The notes under the pieces were generated by a model. The model was not told the origin of the DNA. It did not search any database and worked only from the letters and a program-made list of their open reading frames with translations. Below, in pieces: positions 49,841-58,437 of a stretch of DNA of 64,000 bases (within the stretch, counting starts at the first letter, position 1; every line of letters starts with the position of its first letter). The position numbers and the translations under genes are program-made. The DNA is from Ferranicluibacter rubi. Lineage in GTDB: Bacteria; Pseudomonadota; Alphaproteobacteria; Rhizobiales; Rhizobiaceae. The DNA is taken from the NCBI RefSeq assembly GCF_011603255.1, contig NZ_JAANCM010000006.1, positions 1 to 64,000 of the forward strand. Direction: 5' to 3'.

Positions 49841-51172
49841 TCACTTCTTGAGGAGGGTCTGCATTCCGGACTTGGTGTTTGCCAAGGCCTCGTCGAGGCT
49901 TTGCTGACCGGCCCAGTAGCCGGTGAATTCCTTTGCCTGAAGCTCGTAGATCGAAAGCGCGTTCGCCGACGTCGCGCCGTTCATGACGTAGCCGTATTTA
50001 CTGGCGAATTCGCCCAGCTTGACGAGATCGGGGCGTGCCTCGGCAACCTTGGCGACCACCTCCGGCACGAGGGCGGGAGAACCGCCACTGCGGGCATAAG
50101 CGAGCGCCGCCTCCTCCGTCGCCAGCCATTTCAGGAACCGGGTGGCGCCCTCCTTGTTCTTGGCATTCTTGTTCAGGCCGAGACCGAGGCCGTGAATATG
50201 GTCGGCGCGGCCGTTCGGGCCTGCGGGCGGCGCGACGATGCCGGTAACCCCGGCCACGGCCGGCGAGGTTTCCGGGTTCGTCAGATCGGCCGCGGCAGCG
50301 TTCCATTGCAGGGCGGTTGCCGCCTGGCCCGAACTGAAGGCCGCATTGGTTTCGGGATATTCGTAGCTGAGCGAGTCCTTCGGCGATGCGCCAGCGTCGT
50401 AGAGCGTCTTGTAAAGTTCGAGCCCGGTCCGGTAGGCATCGCTGTCCACCGTCACGTTCCCGTCCTTGTCCGTCCAGTCGCCCCCATAGGCGCGCGGGAG
50501 GGATTGGAACACCATCATGTTGAACAGCAGGTTCTTCATCTGAAGCACCGTGCCGTAGCGCACCGGACTTTCGGAATTGACCTGCTTGGAGAAATAGAGA
50601 GAGGTCGCCGCCCAGTCGTCCCAGGTCCAGCTATCGGGGTCTTTCGGTTGCAGCGCCTTGCCGAGAAATTGCTGCGAGATTTCGGCATATTTCTTCTTGC
50701 CGGCCTCGTCCTGCATCAGGGCGTCCATCAGGTCCTTGCGGTAGTACATGAAGTGCAGCGACAGATCGGTCGGCACGCCATATTGCTTGCCCTCGAACTG
50801 CATCGTCTTCAGCACGGCATCGCCGAAGGTCTTTTCGGCCTCGCTGCCGAGATCGATCGGCTCCATGTAGGGCGCATAGCGCCCAATCGAGTAGGTGGCG
50901 ACGAGGTTGATGTCGAAAGCGGTCGAGCCCGCCGCCATGTCGGCCTGCAGCTTGTCGTAGAAACCCTCGCGGTTGAAGAACAGCAGCTCTACCTTGTCGG
51001 CATCCGCAACGCCGGACGTGCCGTTATAGGTTTCGACCGCAGCGCGCAGGGCTGTTTCCTCCGATCCGCCCGGCCAACCGAGCACCGTCACCGTTGCGTT
51101 CGAGGTGGCGGGCAGCGAGACGCTCGCGAGAAGCATGGCAAGCGCCGATAGGCATGTCCTGTTCGATGTCAT
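49841..51172 (-). CDS. CUT1 sugar ABC transporter substrate-binding protein
   Basis: A 443-residue extracellular solute-binding family 1 protein with a Sec signal peptide (LSALAMLLASVSLPATSNA). The mature part starts TVTVLGWPGGSEETALRAAVETYNG, and shows YGVPTDLSLHFMYYRKDLMD, NAAFSSGQAATALQW and a C-terminal AKEFTGYWAGQQSLDEALANTKSGM. Its position after nanEK and a GntR regulator suggests an N-acetylated amino sugar or sialic-acid derivative as ligand; this is context only. Confidence 0.9.
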   Translation of the reverse strand: MTSNRTCLSALAMLLASVSLPATSNATVTVLGWPGGSEETALRAAVETYNGTSGVADADKVELLFFNREGFYDKLQADMAAGSTAFDINLVATYSIGRYAPYMEPIDLGSEAEKTFGDAVLKTMQFEGKQYGVPTDLSLHFMYYRKDLMDALMQDEAGKKKYAEISQQFLGKALQPKDPDSWTWDDWAATSLYFSKQVNSESPVRYGTVLQMKNLLFNMMVFQSLPRAYGGDWTDKDGNVTVDSDAYRTGLELYKTLYDAGASPKDSLSYEYPETNAAFSSGQAATALQWNAAAADLTNPETSPAVAGVTGIVAPPAGPNGRADHIHGLGLGLNKNAKNKEGATRFLKWLATEEAALAYARSGGSPALVPEVVAKVAEARPDLVKLGEFASKYGYVMNGATSANALSIYELQAKEFTGYWAGQQSLDEALANTKSGMQTLLKK

Positions 51173-51208
51173 CTACGTTCCCTTTGTTATCGTTGATGGA
51201 AGTTACGG

Positions 51209-52780
51209 TCAGGTCTGTCTCTGGGTCATCTCCGCGGCAAGGCTTGCGACGCCGACGACGCCCGCCCGGCTGCCAAGCAGCGCTGGCACCAGCCGGGGCG
51301 TCACGCGGGCATCCATCCCGTCGAAGGTACGGCGCATGCGCTTGATGTAGCCATCGGCAAGCCCGATGCCGCCGCCGATCACGATCACGCCGGGGTCCAG
51401 CATCATCTGGATATCGCGGCAGAGCGTCGCGGCGCGGAATGCGGATTGCGCGACGATCTCCTTCGCCCAGGGTGCCCCCTCGCCTGCCCATGTGAAAATC
51501 TCTGCCGCCGTTGCCGCATGCCCGAGCCTGGCGGCCTCTGCGGCCATCCACCGGCCCGAGGTCAGGTCTTCCAGCGGCGATCTACCGGCGGAAGGGCCGC
51601 GGATGAGCCCGAAGTGGCCGGCGAGCCCGTCAAGCGGCCGGCCGTTGATCACGATGCCGCCGCCAATGCCGGTCGAGATCGTGAGAAACACCAGGTTGCC
51701 GTGCCTATCGCCCCTGCCGCGCGACGCCGAAGCTCCGGCGCCGAACCTGAACTCCCCCCAGGCCGCCGCCTGCGCATCGTTGACGGCAAGAACCGGCACG
51801 GCGAACAGGGCCGCCGCTCGGCTCAGCAGCGGATATCGATGAGGAATATTCAGCGTTGCCGCATTCAAGGCCGACCAGTGTCCATCCTCGATGAAGCCGG
51901 TGACCGCGATACCGACGCGCGTGTAACGTCCCGTCCAGGATCGTGTGGCCTCCGCGATGCCCGCCAGCCATGCATCGGGGCCGTCTTCTCTTCGGGTGGG
52001 GACCGTGATGTCCTCGACCACCTCGTCTCCGACGACCAGGGCCGCCATCGTTTTCGTGCCGCCGATGTCGATGGCAAGCACCGCATTCTCCTGATCGGTC
52101 CTGCTCCCATAGGCCGAAGTGACAGCATCTCGGAACCAGGCCGTGACATGCTCCGTCCGAGTGATGGCGGAACCAACGACGACGGCATAAGCCCCTGCCC
52201 GTGCCGCCGCTGCCGCCTGTTCGGTCGTGCGGATGCGCCCCTCGGCGATCACGAAGGGGGTCAGCCTGCGCATGGCCGCAATCAGGTCGAGATCGGGATC
52301 GACCGGCTCCGGGCCGCCGACATAGCCCGACAGTGTGGTGCCGACGAAATCGGCGCCGGCGGCCAGCGCCCGTCTTGCATCCTCGAGGCTCGAGCAGTCC
52401 GCCATCGTCAGCTTGCCCCGCGCCTTGACGGCCTGCACGAGCGCCTCCACGGAGGCAGGACGGGGACGGTCGGTGGCGTCGAAAGCGACGATGTCGGCAC
52501 CTGCCGCCATCAGCGCCTCCGCATCTGCGACAAAGGGCGTGATGCGGACGGCGCTGTCGTCGAGGTCGCGCTTGACGATTCCGATGATCGGAACGGTGAC
52601 CGCAGCCCGGACGGCCGCGACATAGGCCACGGACTCGATCCGCAAGGCCCGGGCGCCGGCATCGATGGCAGCTTTCGCAAAGCCGACCACAAAGTCGGCC
52701 GTGTCCGTCGGGCCATCGGGCACCGGCTGGCAGGAGACGATGAGGCTGTTCTTCAGGTCTTCGGCGAACACACGCGACAC
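51209..52780 (-). CDS. nanEK: Fused N-acetylmannosamine-6-phosphate 2-epimerase / N-acetylmannosamine kinase
   Basis: A 523-residue fusion. Residues 1-225 are a NanE TIM barrel: LIVSCQPVPDGPTD, GARALRIE, PIIGIVKRDL, LTMADCSS, GADFVGTTLSGY, VIAEGRIRTTEQA. From about 235 a ROK-family sugar kinase follows: VLAIDIGGTKTMAALV (phosphate loop), VAVNDAQAAAWGEFRFG, TISTGIGGGIVINGR, GLAGHFGLI, and VIVIGGGIGLADGYI. The ROK zinc-binding CxCGxxGC cluster is absent; the place reads RGPSAGRSPLEDLTSGRW. The protein phosphorylates ManNAc and epimerises it to GlcNAc-6-P. The epimerase is N-terminal, an arrangement I recall from rhizobial genomes. It is the first structural gene after gntR. Confidence 0.88.
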   Translation of the reverse strand: MSRVFAEDLKNSLIVSCQPVPDGPTDTADFVVGFAKAAIDAGARALRIESVAYVAAVRAAVTVPIIGIVKRDLDDSAVRITPFVADAEALMAAGADIVAFDATDRPRPASVEALVQAVKARGKLTMADCSSLEDARRALAAGADFVGTTLSGYVGGPEPVDPDLDLIAAMRRLTPFVIAEGRIRTTEQAAAAARAGAYAVVVGSAITRTEHVTAWFRDAVTSAYGSRTDQENAVLAIDIGGTKTMAALVVGDEVVEDITVPTRREDGPDAWLAGIAEATRSWTGRYTRVGIAVTGFIEDGHWSALNAATLNIPHRYPLLSRAAALFAVPVLAVNDAQAAAWGEFRFGAGASASRGRGDRHGNLVFLTISTGIGGGIVINGRPLDGLAGHFGLIRGPSAGRSPLEDLTSGRWMAAEAARLGHAATAAEIFTWAGEGAPWAKEIVAQSAFRAATLCRDIQMMLDPGVIVIGGGIGLADGYIKRMRRTFDGMDARVTPRLVPALLGSRAGVVGVASLAAEMTQRQT

Positions 52781-52821
52781 TCCGGTTCGGCATCACGATA
52801 ATCGGAAAAGACCAGATGGCA

Positions 52822-52842
52822 ACCAGCTATAAACTGGTATTA
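52822..52842. promoter_or_regulatory. Candidate GntR operator upstream of nanEK
   Basis: ACCAG (52822-52826) and CTGGT (52834-52838) form a dyad around an A/T core, and ACTGGTATTA spans 52833-52842. The same ten bases occur upstream of the gntR gene at 53649-53658. The site lies between gntR and nanEK, where a UTRA-type GntR repressor would control the structural genes. Confidence 0.55.
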
Positions 52843-53586
52843 TCTCTGCAGTTCGAACACGAAGTCGTAGACCTCGCCCTTGTAGCGGGTCTCGCAAAAC
52901 TCGACGATCTGACCGTCGGCTAGGAAGCACCGGCGCTCCGTCATCAGCAGCGGCGCTCCCACCTCGCAGTGAAGGTGCACGGCATCCTGCGCGGATGCGC
53001 CGCGCGAGCGCATGCGTTGAACGGCGCGTTGTGGCAGGAAGCCGCGAGCTTCCAGCGTCTCGTACAGCGACGCGCCGACCATGTCGCCCGAGGGAATGAA
53101 GCGAACGGGAACCGTCGAGGTCTCCACCGCGATGGCGACGTCGTCAGCCGTCCTGATGCGCTTCATGCGCAGGATCTGGCTGTTGCCCGCAACGCCCAGC
53201 GCCATCATCTCGGCGGGTGACGGGCGGCCTATCTCCTTGGAAAGCCATATGCAACCGGGCACCAGTCCCCGCGCAACGATATCCTCCGAGAAGCTGGTCA
53301 AGGTGGAGAGAGATTTCTCGACGCGTGACCCGATCTCCGTCCGGAAGCCGTGCCGGCGATTGAGCAACCGTTCCTCCTCCAGAAGCGCGAGCGCCTTGCG
53401 GACCGTGACGCGGGAAAGCGACAGAGCGTCTGCGAGCGTTCGCTCGCCCGGCAGGACAGCGCCGGCCCTGACCGTATTCGAGCGGATGACGGTCTCGATC
53501 GCAGTCTTCAGCCGCTTGTAGAGCGGCTGTCCCTGAGGCGCAGCCTTCAGCTCCCTCCCGATCGATGCGAGCAGATCCTCCCCCAT
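52840..53586 (-). CDS. GntR-family regulator with UTRA effector domain (HutC subfamily)
   Basis: A 248-residue repressor. The N-terminal winged helix (PLYKRLKTAIETVIRSNTVRAGAVLPGERTLADALSLSRVTVRKALALLEEERLLNRRHGFRTEI) is followed by the UTRA domain (LTSFSEDIVARGLVPGCIWLSKEIGRPSPAEMMALG..., LYETLEARGFLP..., LLMTERRCFLADGQIVEFCETRYKG). HutC-type regulators sense sugar phosphates or similar small metabolites; amino-sugar phosphate is likely given the nanEK neighbour. Related operator sequences flank it on both sides. Confidence 0.9.
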   Translation of the reverse strand: MGEDLLASIGRELKAAPQGQPLYKRLKTAIETVIRSNTVRAGAVLPGERTLADALSLSRVTVRKALALLEEERLLNRRHGFRTEIGSRVEKSLSTLTSFSEDIVARGLVPGCIWLSKEIGRPSPAEMMALGVAGNSQILRMKRIRTADDVAIAVETSTVPVRFIPSGDMVGASLYETLEARGFLPQRAVQRMRSRGASAQDAVHLHCEVGAPLLMTERRCFLADGQIVEFCETRYKGEVYDFVFELQR

Positions 53587-53879
53587 CCTGTTCCCTCACC
53601 TGTGAACGTGACCGATACCTGGCCTCAAGAAAATTTCTCGGATCTATACTGGTATTAGAATTGCGCGACAATACCGACACGATCATCCCCTCGGCGCGCA
53701 GATCAGGCCGTTGCCCAAGGAGTATCTGAGCCAAGTCTAACGGCTACGAGACACGGCCAAGAAAATTGGCACGGCATGGAAATTCGACGGAATGGGAAGG
53801 GCGCTTCCATCTGGAATCGGGCACAAGCCATCGCCTTCAGGAACATTCCTTAAGGCATCCGATATAGAAGATGAGCACC
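53587..53879. promoter_or_regulatory. gntR upstream region with ACTGGTATTA box; no gene seen
   Basis: ACTGGTATTA at 53649-53658 repeats the box upstream of nanEK and is 63 bases before the gntR start, consistent with autoregulation. The remaining stretch to 53879, downstream of the luciferase-like monooxygenase gene, holds no supported gene; an imperfect stem around GGGAAG/CTTCC near 53790-53805 might end the upstream operon. Confidence 0.5.
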
Positions 53880-55169
53880 TTAGAAAGACGGGGTCGGTGA
53901 GGCTGCTTTGAAGTGCTCTCGCAGGGTCTCCGTTTCATAAGCATGACGGTAGAGGCCGCGTTTGCGCAGGATCGGAACGAGTTCGTCGACAATGACCGGC
54001 AGCCCATCGATCAGACGATCCGGCTGCAGGTTGAAGCCGTCGATGGCGCCTGCGTGAAACCAGTCCTCGATGTGATCGGCGAGTTGTTCCGGCGTCCCGA
54101 CAAACCCGGCGTGGCCTGAACCGGTATAGCGTGTCTGCTTCAGGTATTCGCGCACAGTCGGGTTGGTCTTGCGGATTTGCGTGATGATGGATTCCCTGAA
54201 ACCGATACTGCCGAGGAACGTCTGGCTGTCCTTGACGGGGCCAAGAACCTCTTCCGGAAACGGCTCGTCAAGCGCGAATGTCGATGCATCATAGCCGATC
54301 GCTTGCGACAACCAGGCGATCGAGTAGGACGGCGGGCCGGCATCGTGGATGTCATCGCTGCGGCGACGCGCTTCCTCTTCGCTGCTGCCCAGGCTCAGGA
54401 GCAGGCCGGGAAGGATCTTGATGTCATCGGGGGAGCGGCCGTTGCCGCGCGCGAAATTCTTCACCAGACGGTAGTGCTCTATCGCCTGCTGTTTCGTCAG
54501 CTCTGCGGCGAACACACCCTCGGCCACGCGTCCCGCCAGCGCGCGTCCTTGAGGCGAGCCGCCGGCCTGAAAGATGATCGGTTGCCCCTGTTTCGAGGGC
54601 GGCACCCGCAAACGCCCCTTGATATCGAAGAATTCGCCATGGAAATCGATATCCCGGCCCGTTGCCGCCGAACCCCACAAGGCCCGCACGACGTCCACGA
54701 ATTCCCGTGCGCGATCGTAGCGGTCGTCGCGAAAGGGAATATCGGGCATGCCGAAATTCCGCGCCGCGTTCACGCCGCGGGTCGTCACAACGTTCCATGC
54801 CGCACGTCCACCCGTCTGGTGGTCCCATGAGAGCAGCCGTTCGGCGAGTTCGAACGGATCGTTGAACGTCGACGAGGCGGTTGAGACCAGACCGACGCGG
54901 GACGTCGCGGTGGCGACCTGTCCCCAGTTTACGGTCGGTTCAAGGCGGATCGGATTGGCGTCATAGGCCGGGTCGCCGAGGAGAGGGCCATCTGCCAGGA
55001 AGAGGGCATCGAGCGTACCGCGTTCCGCCGTCCTACCGATGTTCGCCCAGTAATCCGGGTCGATGAAAGCATCCTTTGCCAGAAGCGACGTCTTCCAGGC
55101 CGCGGGTAGATAGCCCAGCACGAGGACGTTGATCCCCAGGATGACATGGCCGGATCGCTTGTTCGTCAT
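53880..55169 (-). CDS. Luciferase-like FMN-dependent monooxygenase (NtaA/DszA/SnaA type)
   Basis: A 429-residue flavin-utilising TIM-barrel protein of the nitrilotriacetate monooxygenase component A group. Typical segments: WKTSLLAKDAFIDPDYWANIGRTAERGTLDALFLAD near the start, SSTFNDPFELAERLLSWDHQTGGRAAWNVVTT, NFGMPDIPFRDDRYDRAREFVDVVRALW, IIFQAGGSPQGRALAGRVAEGVF, and a GHAGFVGTPEQLADHIEDWFHAGAIDGFNL finish. It uses FMNH2 from a separate reductase, not found in the window. It is the last gene of the operon starting at 62747. Substrate: probably an organosulfur or amine compound. Confidence 0.88.
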   Translation of the reverse strand: MTNKRSGHVILGINVLVLGYLPAAWKTSLLAKDAFIDPDYWANIGRTAERGTLDALFLADGPLLGDPAYDANPIRLEPTVNWGQVATATSRVGLVSTASSTFNDPFELAERLLSWDHQTGGRAAWNVVTTRGVNAARNFGMPDIPFRDDRYDRAREFVDVVRALWGSAATGRDIDFHGEFFDIKGRLRVPPSKQGQPIIFQAGGSPQGRALAGRVAEGVFAAELTKQQAIEHYRLVKNFARGNGRSPDDIKILPGLLLSLGSSEEEARRRSDDIHDAGPPSYSIAWLSQAIGYDASTFALDEPFPEEVLGPVKDSQTFLGSIGFRESIITQIRKTNPTVREYLKQTRYTGSGHAGFVGTPEQLADHIEDWFHAGAIDGFNLQPDRLIDGLPVIVDELVPILRKRGLYRHAYETETLREHFKAASPTPSF

Positions 55170-55190
55170 GAGGAGAGGCTCCGTTGCCGT

Positions 55191-56114
55191 CTATAGGGAG
55201 ACATGGGGTTTCGGTGCCGGAAAAGCGGCGCGCAACGTCGGCGCCAATGGCGGTGGCTCCGTGAGGTCGAGCGCATTGCGCAAGGTTCCTCCAGGAGGAA
55301 TGGAAGCGAAGCCATCGCCAAGCCATCGCTCGGCGACATCCAGCAGTTCGCCGACCGACTGCTCCAGGCTCGGGCGCAGGAGGATGCCCGCAAACCGTCC
55401 GGCAGGAGGTTCCGCGCCGAGCGCGACCACCGGCACCGATCCGGCATTGCCGAGCATGAGGTCGATCGGGCTGTCCGCATCTGCCGGGGGCAGGTCGGCG
55501 ACGGTCGCTGCATGCCAGGCAATCACGGAGGCACCCGTTGCCGGCGCGGGTGCGTTCAAAGGGCCGGCGATGGAGAAGGTGCTGTTGAGATCGACATGCA
55601 CGATGCGGTTCGACTCGACCAGAATGCCGGTTTCCCGGTTGCCGATGATCGAGTCGTAGGGCCATCCCTGCTCCAGCGCCCGCACCGCGAAGGCTGCATC
55701 AGAGGCGGTTTGGGCGTTCAGCGGCGCACCGCCGCCAAGCCCCGCACCACCCCAGGCGGGTCCCGCCGCCGGGCCTTCGGGGGCATAGGCATCTCGGACG
55801 CCGATCAGAAGGCCGCTTCGACCATGGGAAAGATGGGCGAGGGAAACGACACGGCGGGCGATATTGTAGGGATGGTCGCGCTGCGGTGCCGCCGCGATGA
55901 GGAAACGACCGTTTTTCGTTGCCCCCGCCAGGGTCGCGCCGGCGGCGCTGCTTGCAAGTGTGACCGATGCCGGCAAGCTTCCGTCGATACGGTCGATGCC
56001 CAGCACGCTGAACGCGACGGGCAATGCATCCCATCGCGACAACAAAGTGCGGCTTTCGGTCAGCTCCACCAGATGCGGTCCCGCAAGACCGAGGGCCAGA
56101 TACGGTTTGGTCAT
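55191..56114 (-). CDS. Atypical luciferase-like (LLM-fold) protein, short form
   Basis: A 307-residue protein. The family is suggested by DHPYNIARRVVSLAHLSHGRSGLLIGVRD, which matches the HPYNxARRxASLDHLSxGRxxWNxVT element of luciferase-like monooxygenases, and by LEQGWPYDSIIGN. It is over 100 residues shorter than its neighbour at 53880, lacks the conserved IIFQAGGSPQGRALA region, and is rich in Ala, Gly and Pro. A partner or regulatory subunit of the full-length monooxygenase, or a degenerate paralogue under weak constraint, are both possible. It is tightly packed (12 bases) behind the acyl-CoA-dehydrogenase-like gene. Confidence 0.65.
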   Translation of the reverse strand: MTKPYLALGLAGPHLVELTESRTLLSRWDALPVAFSVLGIDRIDGSLPASVTLASSAAGATLAGATKNGRFLIAAAPQRDHPYNIARRVVSLAHLSHGRSGLLIGVRDAYAPEGPAAGPAWGGAGLGGGAPLNAQTASDAAFAVRALEQGWPYDSIIGNRETGILVESNRIVHVDLNSTFSIAGPLNAPAPATGASVIAWHAATVADLPPADADSPIDLMLGNAGSVPVVALGAEPPAGRFAGILLRPSLEQSVGELLDVAERWLGDGFASIPPGGTLRNALDLTEPPPLAPTLRAAFPAPKPHVSL

Positions 56115-56126
56115 CCGGGCTTCTCC

Positions 56127-57377
56127 TCAGTTGCCTTGCCCGCCGCGGCCGAGCCGGGCGATGCTGGACAGGGGCGACGTGTCGTTGACGAGGTAATCCC
56201 CCAGAATGCGCGCCTTGTAGGCAACCGGATTATGGGAGGCCAGCGTGCGTGCGTTGCGCCAATGGCGATCGAGCGCGGTTTCCTCGGAGGTCGCAGATGC
56301 GCCGAGTGCGCCAAAGACATGCGTGGCAGCGTGCAGAACACCCTCGACGATCACGAGTTGTGCTTGGGCGACAGCCACTTCGCCAGCCGTGGCGCGTTTG
56401 TCGCGCAGGTCCAGATCGCCCGCCGCATGGGCCGCGGCAATGAGGTCCAACGAGCTGGCGGCGCGTCGCAAAGCCGATTCCGTCGAGAAGACGCGTGCCG
56501 AGACTTCGCCGATGACCTGCAGCAGCTGCGGATCGAGCGCCGGCACCGGATTGAGACCCTGCGGATAATTGCGCCCCCGCGCCTTCAATGCCACGATCCC
56601 ATCGCGCAGGATCGCACGGGTAATGCCCGTCAGAACCGCCAGCAGGGCCGTCTGGTAGAAATGCCCCTGATAGACGACACGCTCGCTGGCCGGAAAGACA
56701 TCGCCTTCCTGCGCGATCGCATCCTGATAGGTGGCGCTGCCGCTGGCTGTGGTGCGCTGGCCGAACCCCGGCCAATCATCGGCGAGCACGACGCCCGGCT
56801 GGTGGCGGCTGACCAGAGCGGTGATCAGCGAGCCGTCCTCGCCCTTGCCGATGACATCGAGCCAATCGGCGTAGAGACTGCCGGTCGCATAGAATTTCGC
56901 GCCGGTGACCTTGTGGTGGTCGTCCTCGCGCGTCACCGTCGTGCTGATCGTGGCGTAGGTGCCGTTATTGGCTTCCGTCCAGCCGCCACCCACGAATTCG
57001 CGGTCACGGAAACGCTGGAACCAGCGCTCGTTGGCCGTTGAAGGCCTGGCATTCAGGCGATCTTCGATAAATGCAAGGTGATTGCGCCAGACATGCGCAA
57101 CATTCGCATCCGCCTCGGCCAGCAGAGCGAGAAGATAATATGTCTGTTCCAGCGAAGCCCCCCATCCGCCGAACTCTTCCGGTACGCGGACGAGCGCGAA
57201 ATTCGCGTCCTTGAGCCATTGTACCTGCTCGACCGGAAAGGTGCGGTTGCGCTCGCGCTCGACATTGCCCTCGGCAATGCGGTCGAAGATCGGCTGGAAG
57301 CGCGCCACAAGACCCTCTTCGTTCGCCGTGGCTGGGCGCAGGTAGGTAAGCGAAGCTGGAGCATCCACTGCGGTCAT
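56127..57377 (-). CDS. Acyl-CoA-dehydrogenase-fold flavoprotein, SfnB/DszC-like
   Basis: A 416-residue flavoprotein: N-terminal helical domain (WLKDANFALVRVPEEFGGWGASLEQTYYLLALLAEADANVAHVWRNH), middle beta domain with WTEANNGTYATISTTV and VTGAKFYATGSLYADWLDVIG, and C-terminal helical bundle (RNARTLASHNPVAYKARILGDYLVN). The HNPVAYKAR-type ending and the absence of the usual acyl-CoA Glu base point to the SfnB/DszC-like monooxygenase branch used in sulfone and thiophene desulfurisation. It precedes two luciferase-like genes and follows a transporter. Confidence 0.87.
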   Translation of the reverse strand: MTAVDAPASLTYLRPATANEEGLVARFQPIFDRIAEGNVERERNRTFPVEQVQWLKDANFALVRVPEEFGGWGASLEQTYYLLALLAEADANVAHVWRNHLAFIEDRLNARPSTANERWFQRFRDREFVGGGWTEANNGTYATISTTVTREDDHHKVTGAKFYATGSLYADWLDVIGKGEDGSLITALVSRHQPGVVLADDWPGFGQRTTASGSATYQDAIAQEGDVFPASERVVYQGHFYQTALLAVLTGITRAILRDGIVALKARGRNYPQGLNPVPALDPQLLQVIGEVSARVFSTESALRRAASSLDLIAAAHAAGDLDLRDKRATAGEVAVAQAQLVIVEGVLHAATHVFGALGASATSEETALDRHWRNARTLASHNPVAYKARILGDYLVNDTSPLSSIARLGRGGQGN

Positions 57378-57441
57378 GTTTGTTGTCTCCTTAGAAGTGG
57401 TGCTGGATCAGAAAATAGGTGGGCGGCATGGTGCATCGTGT

Positions 57442-58434
57442 TCAGCTTTGCCTTGCCGGGTCGCGCCATTGCACCATCAGATCGACCGTCAGGGTGCTGA
57501 GGACGAAGACGGAAGACGCAAAAATCGTGGTGCCGATCACCAACGGGAAATCGCCATCCAAGGCGGCGTTGATGGCCATCCGGCCAACCCCGTCGAGCCC
57601 GAATATCGTCTCAGTGACGATCGCGCCGCCCATGATGACGGCGAGCTCAAGGCCGCCGAGCGTGATGATCGGGTTGAGCGCCGATTTCAGGGCATGAGAC
57701 AGGTAGATGCGGGTTTCCGAAAGTCCCTTGGCGCGCGCAGTGCGAATATAGTCCTGCCCGAGCACGTCCAGCATGCCGGCCCGCACGATGCGCTGGAAAA
57801 TCCCGATTTCCGCAATTGCCAGCGTCGCCCAGGGCAACAGCAGATGCCGCGCCCACTCCACCGCGTTTTCCGTCAGCGGCACGTAGCCGCTGCTTGGGAA
57901 CCAGGCAAAGCCATGGCTGGTCAGCTGGAAGAACAGAAAATAGGAGATCAGGATGCCGCTCAGGAATGTCGGCACGGACAGGCCGACATAGGCGAAAAAC
58001 GCCAGCACATGATCCACGAGGCGCCCCTGCCAGCGTGATGCGGCAACGCCGGCGATGATGCCGATCGTCATCCAGATGACGAGAGCACCGAGCGCCAGCG
58101 AGATCGTGACGGGCGCTTTTGCAAAGATCAGATCGGTGACCGGCGCCTGCTTGCGGAACGAGAATCCGAGCGCCGGTGGCCAATGGAACAGCCCCATCGG
58201 AGCGCCCTGAATGTCGGGTCCGCGATAGAGATAATACCAGAGTTGCAGATACCAGGGCTCATCGAGACGCAAGGCCCGCGCGACACCGTCGATCACGTCC
58301 TGCGTGGCGTTGCGGGGTGCAAGCATAGCGGCAGGGTTCCGATAGGCGACGCGGGTGATGAAGAAGGACAGGATGAGGACGATGACCAGCGTCGTGGTCG
58401 AGCGAACGAGGGTGGAAAGAGAATTCTTCATCAT
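57442..58434 (-). CDS. Peptide-type ABC transporter permease, DppB class
   Basis: A 330-residue permease: helix 1 STTTLVIVLILSFFITRVAYRNPAAML, periplasmic NATQDVIDGVARALRLDEPWYLQLWYYLYRG, EAA loop GQDYIRTARAKGLSETRIYLSHALKSALNPIITL, and FGLDGVGRMAINAALDGDFPLVIGTTI. It has a longer periplasmic loop than its two counterparts in this window, including the RGPDIQGAPMGLFHWPPALGFSFRK stretch. It starts three bases after the DppC-like stop. Confidence 0.9.
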   Translation of the reverse strand: MMKNSLSTLVRSTTTLVIVLILSFFITRVAYRNPAAMLAPRNATQDVIDGVARALRLDEPWYLQLWYYLYRGPDIQGAPMGLFHWPPALGFSFRKQAPVTDLIFAKAPVTISLALGALVIWMTIGIIAGVAASRWQGRLVDHVLAFFAYVGLSVPTFLSGILISYFLFFQLTSHGFAWFPSSGYVPLTENAVEWARHLLLPWATLAIAEIGIFQRIVRAGMLDVLGQDYIRTARAKGLSETRIYLSHALKSALNPIITLGGLELAVIMGGAIVTETIFGLDGVGRMAINAALDGDFPLVIGTTIFASSVFVLSTLTVDLMVQWRDPARQS

Positions 58435-58437
58435 GGA

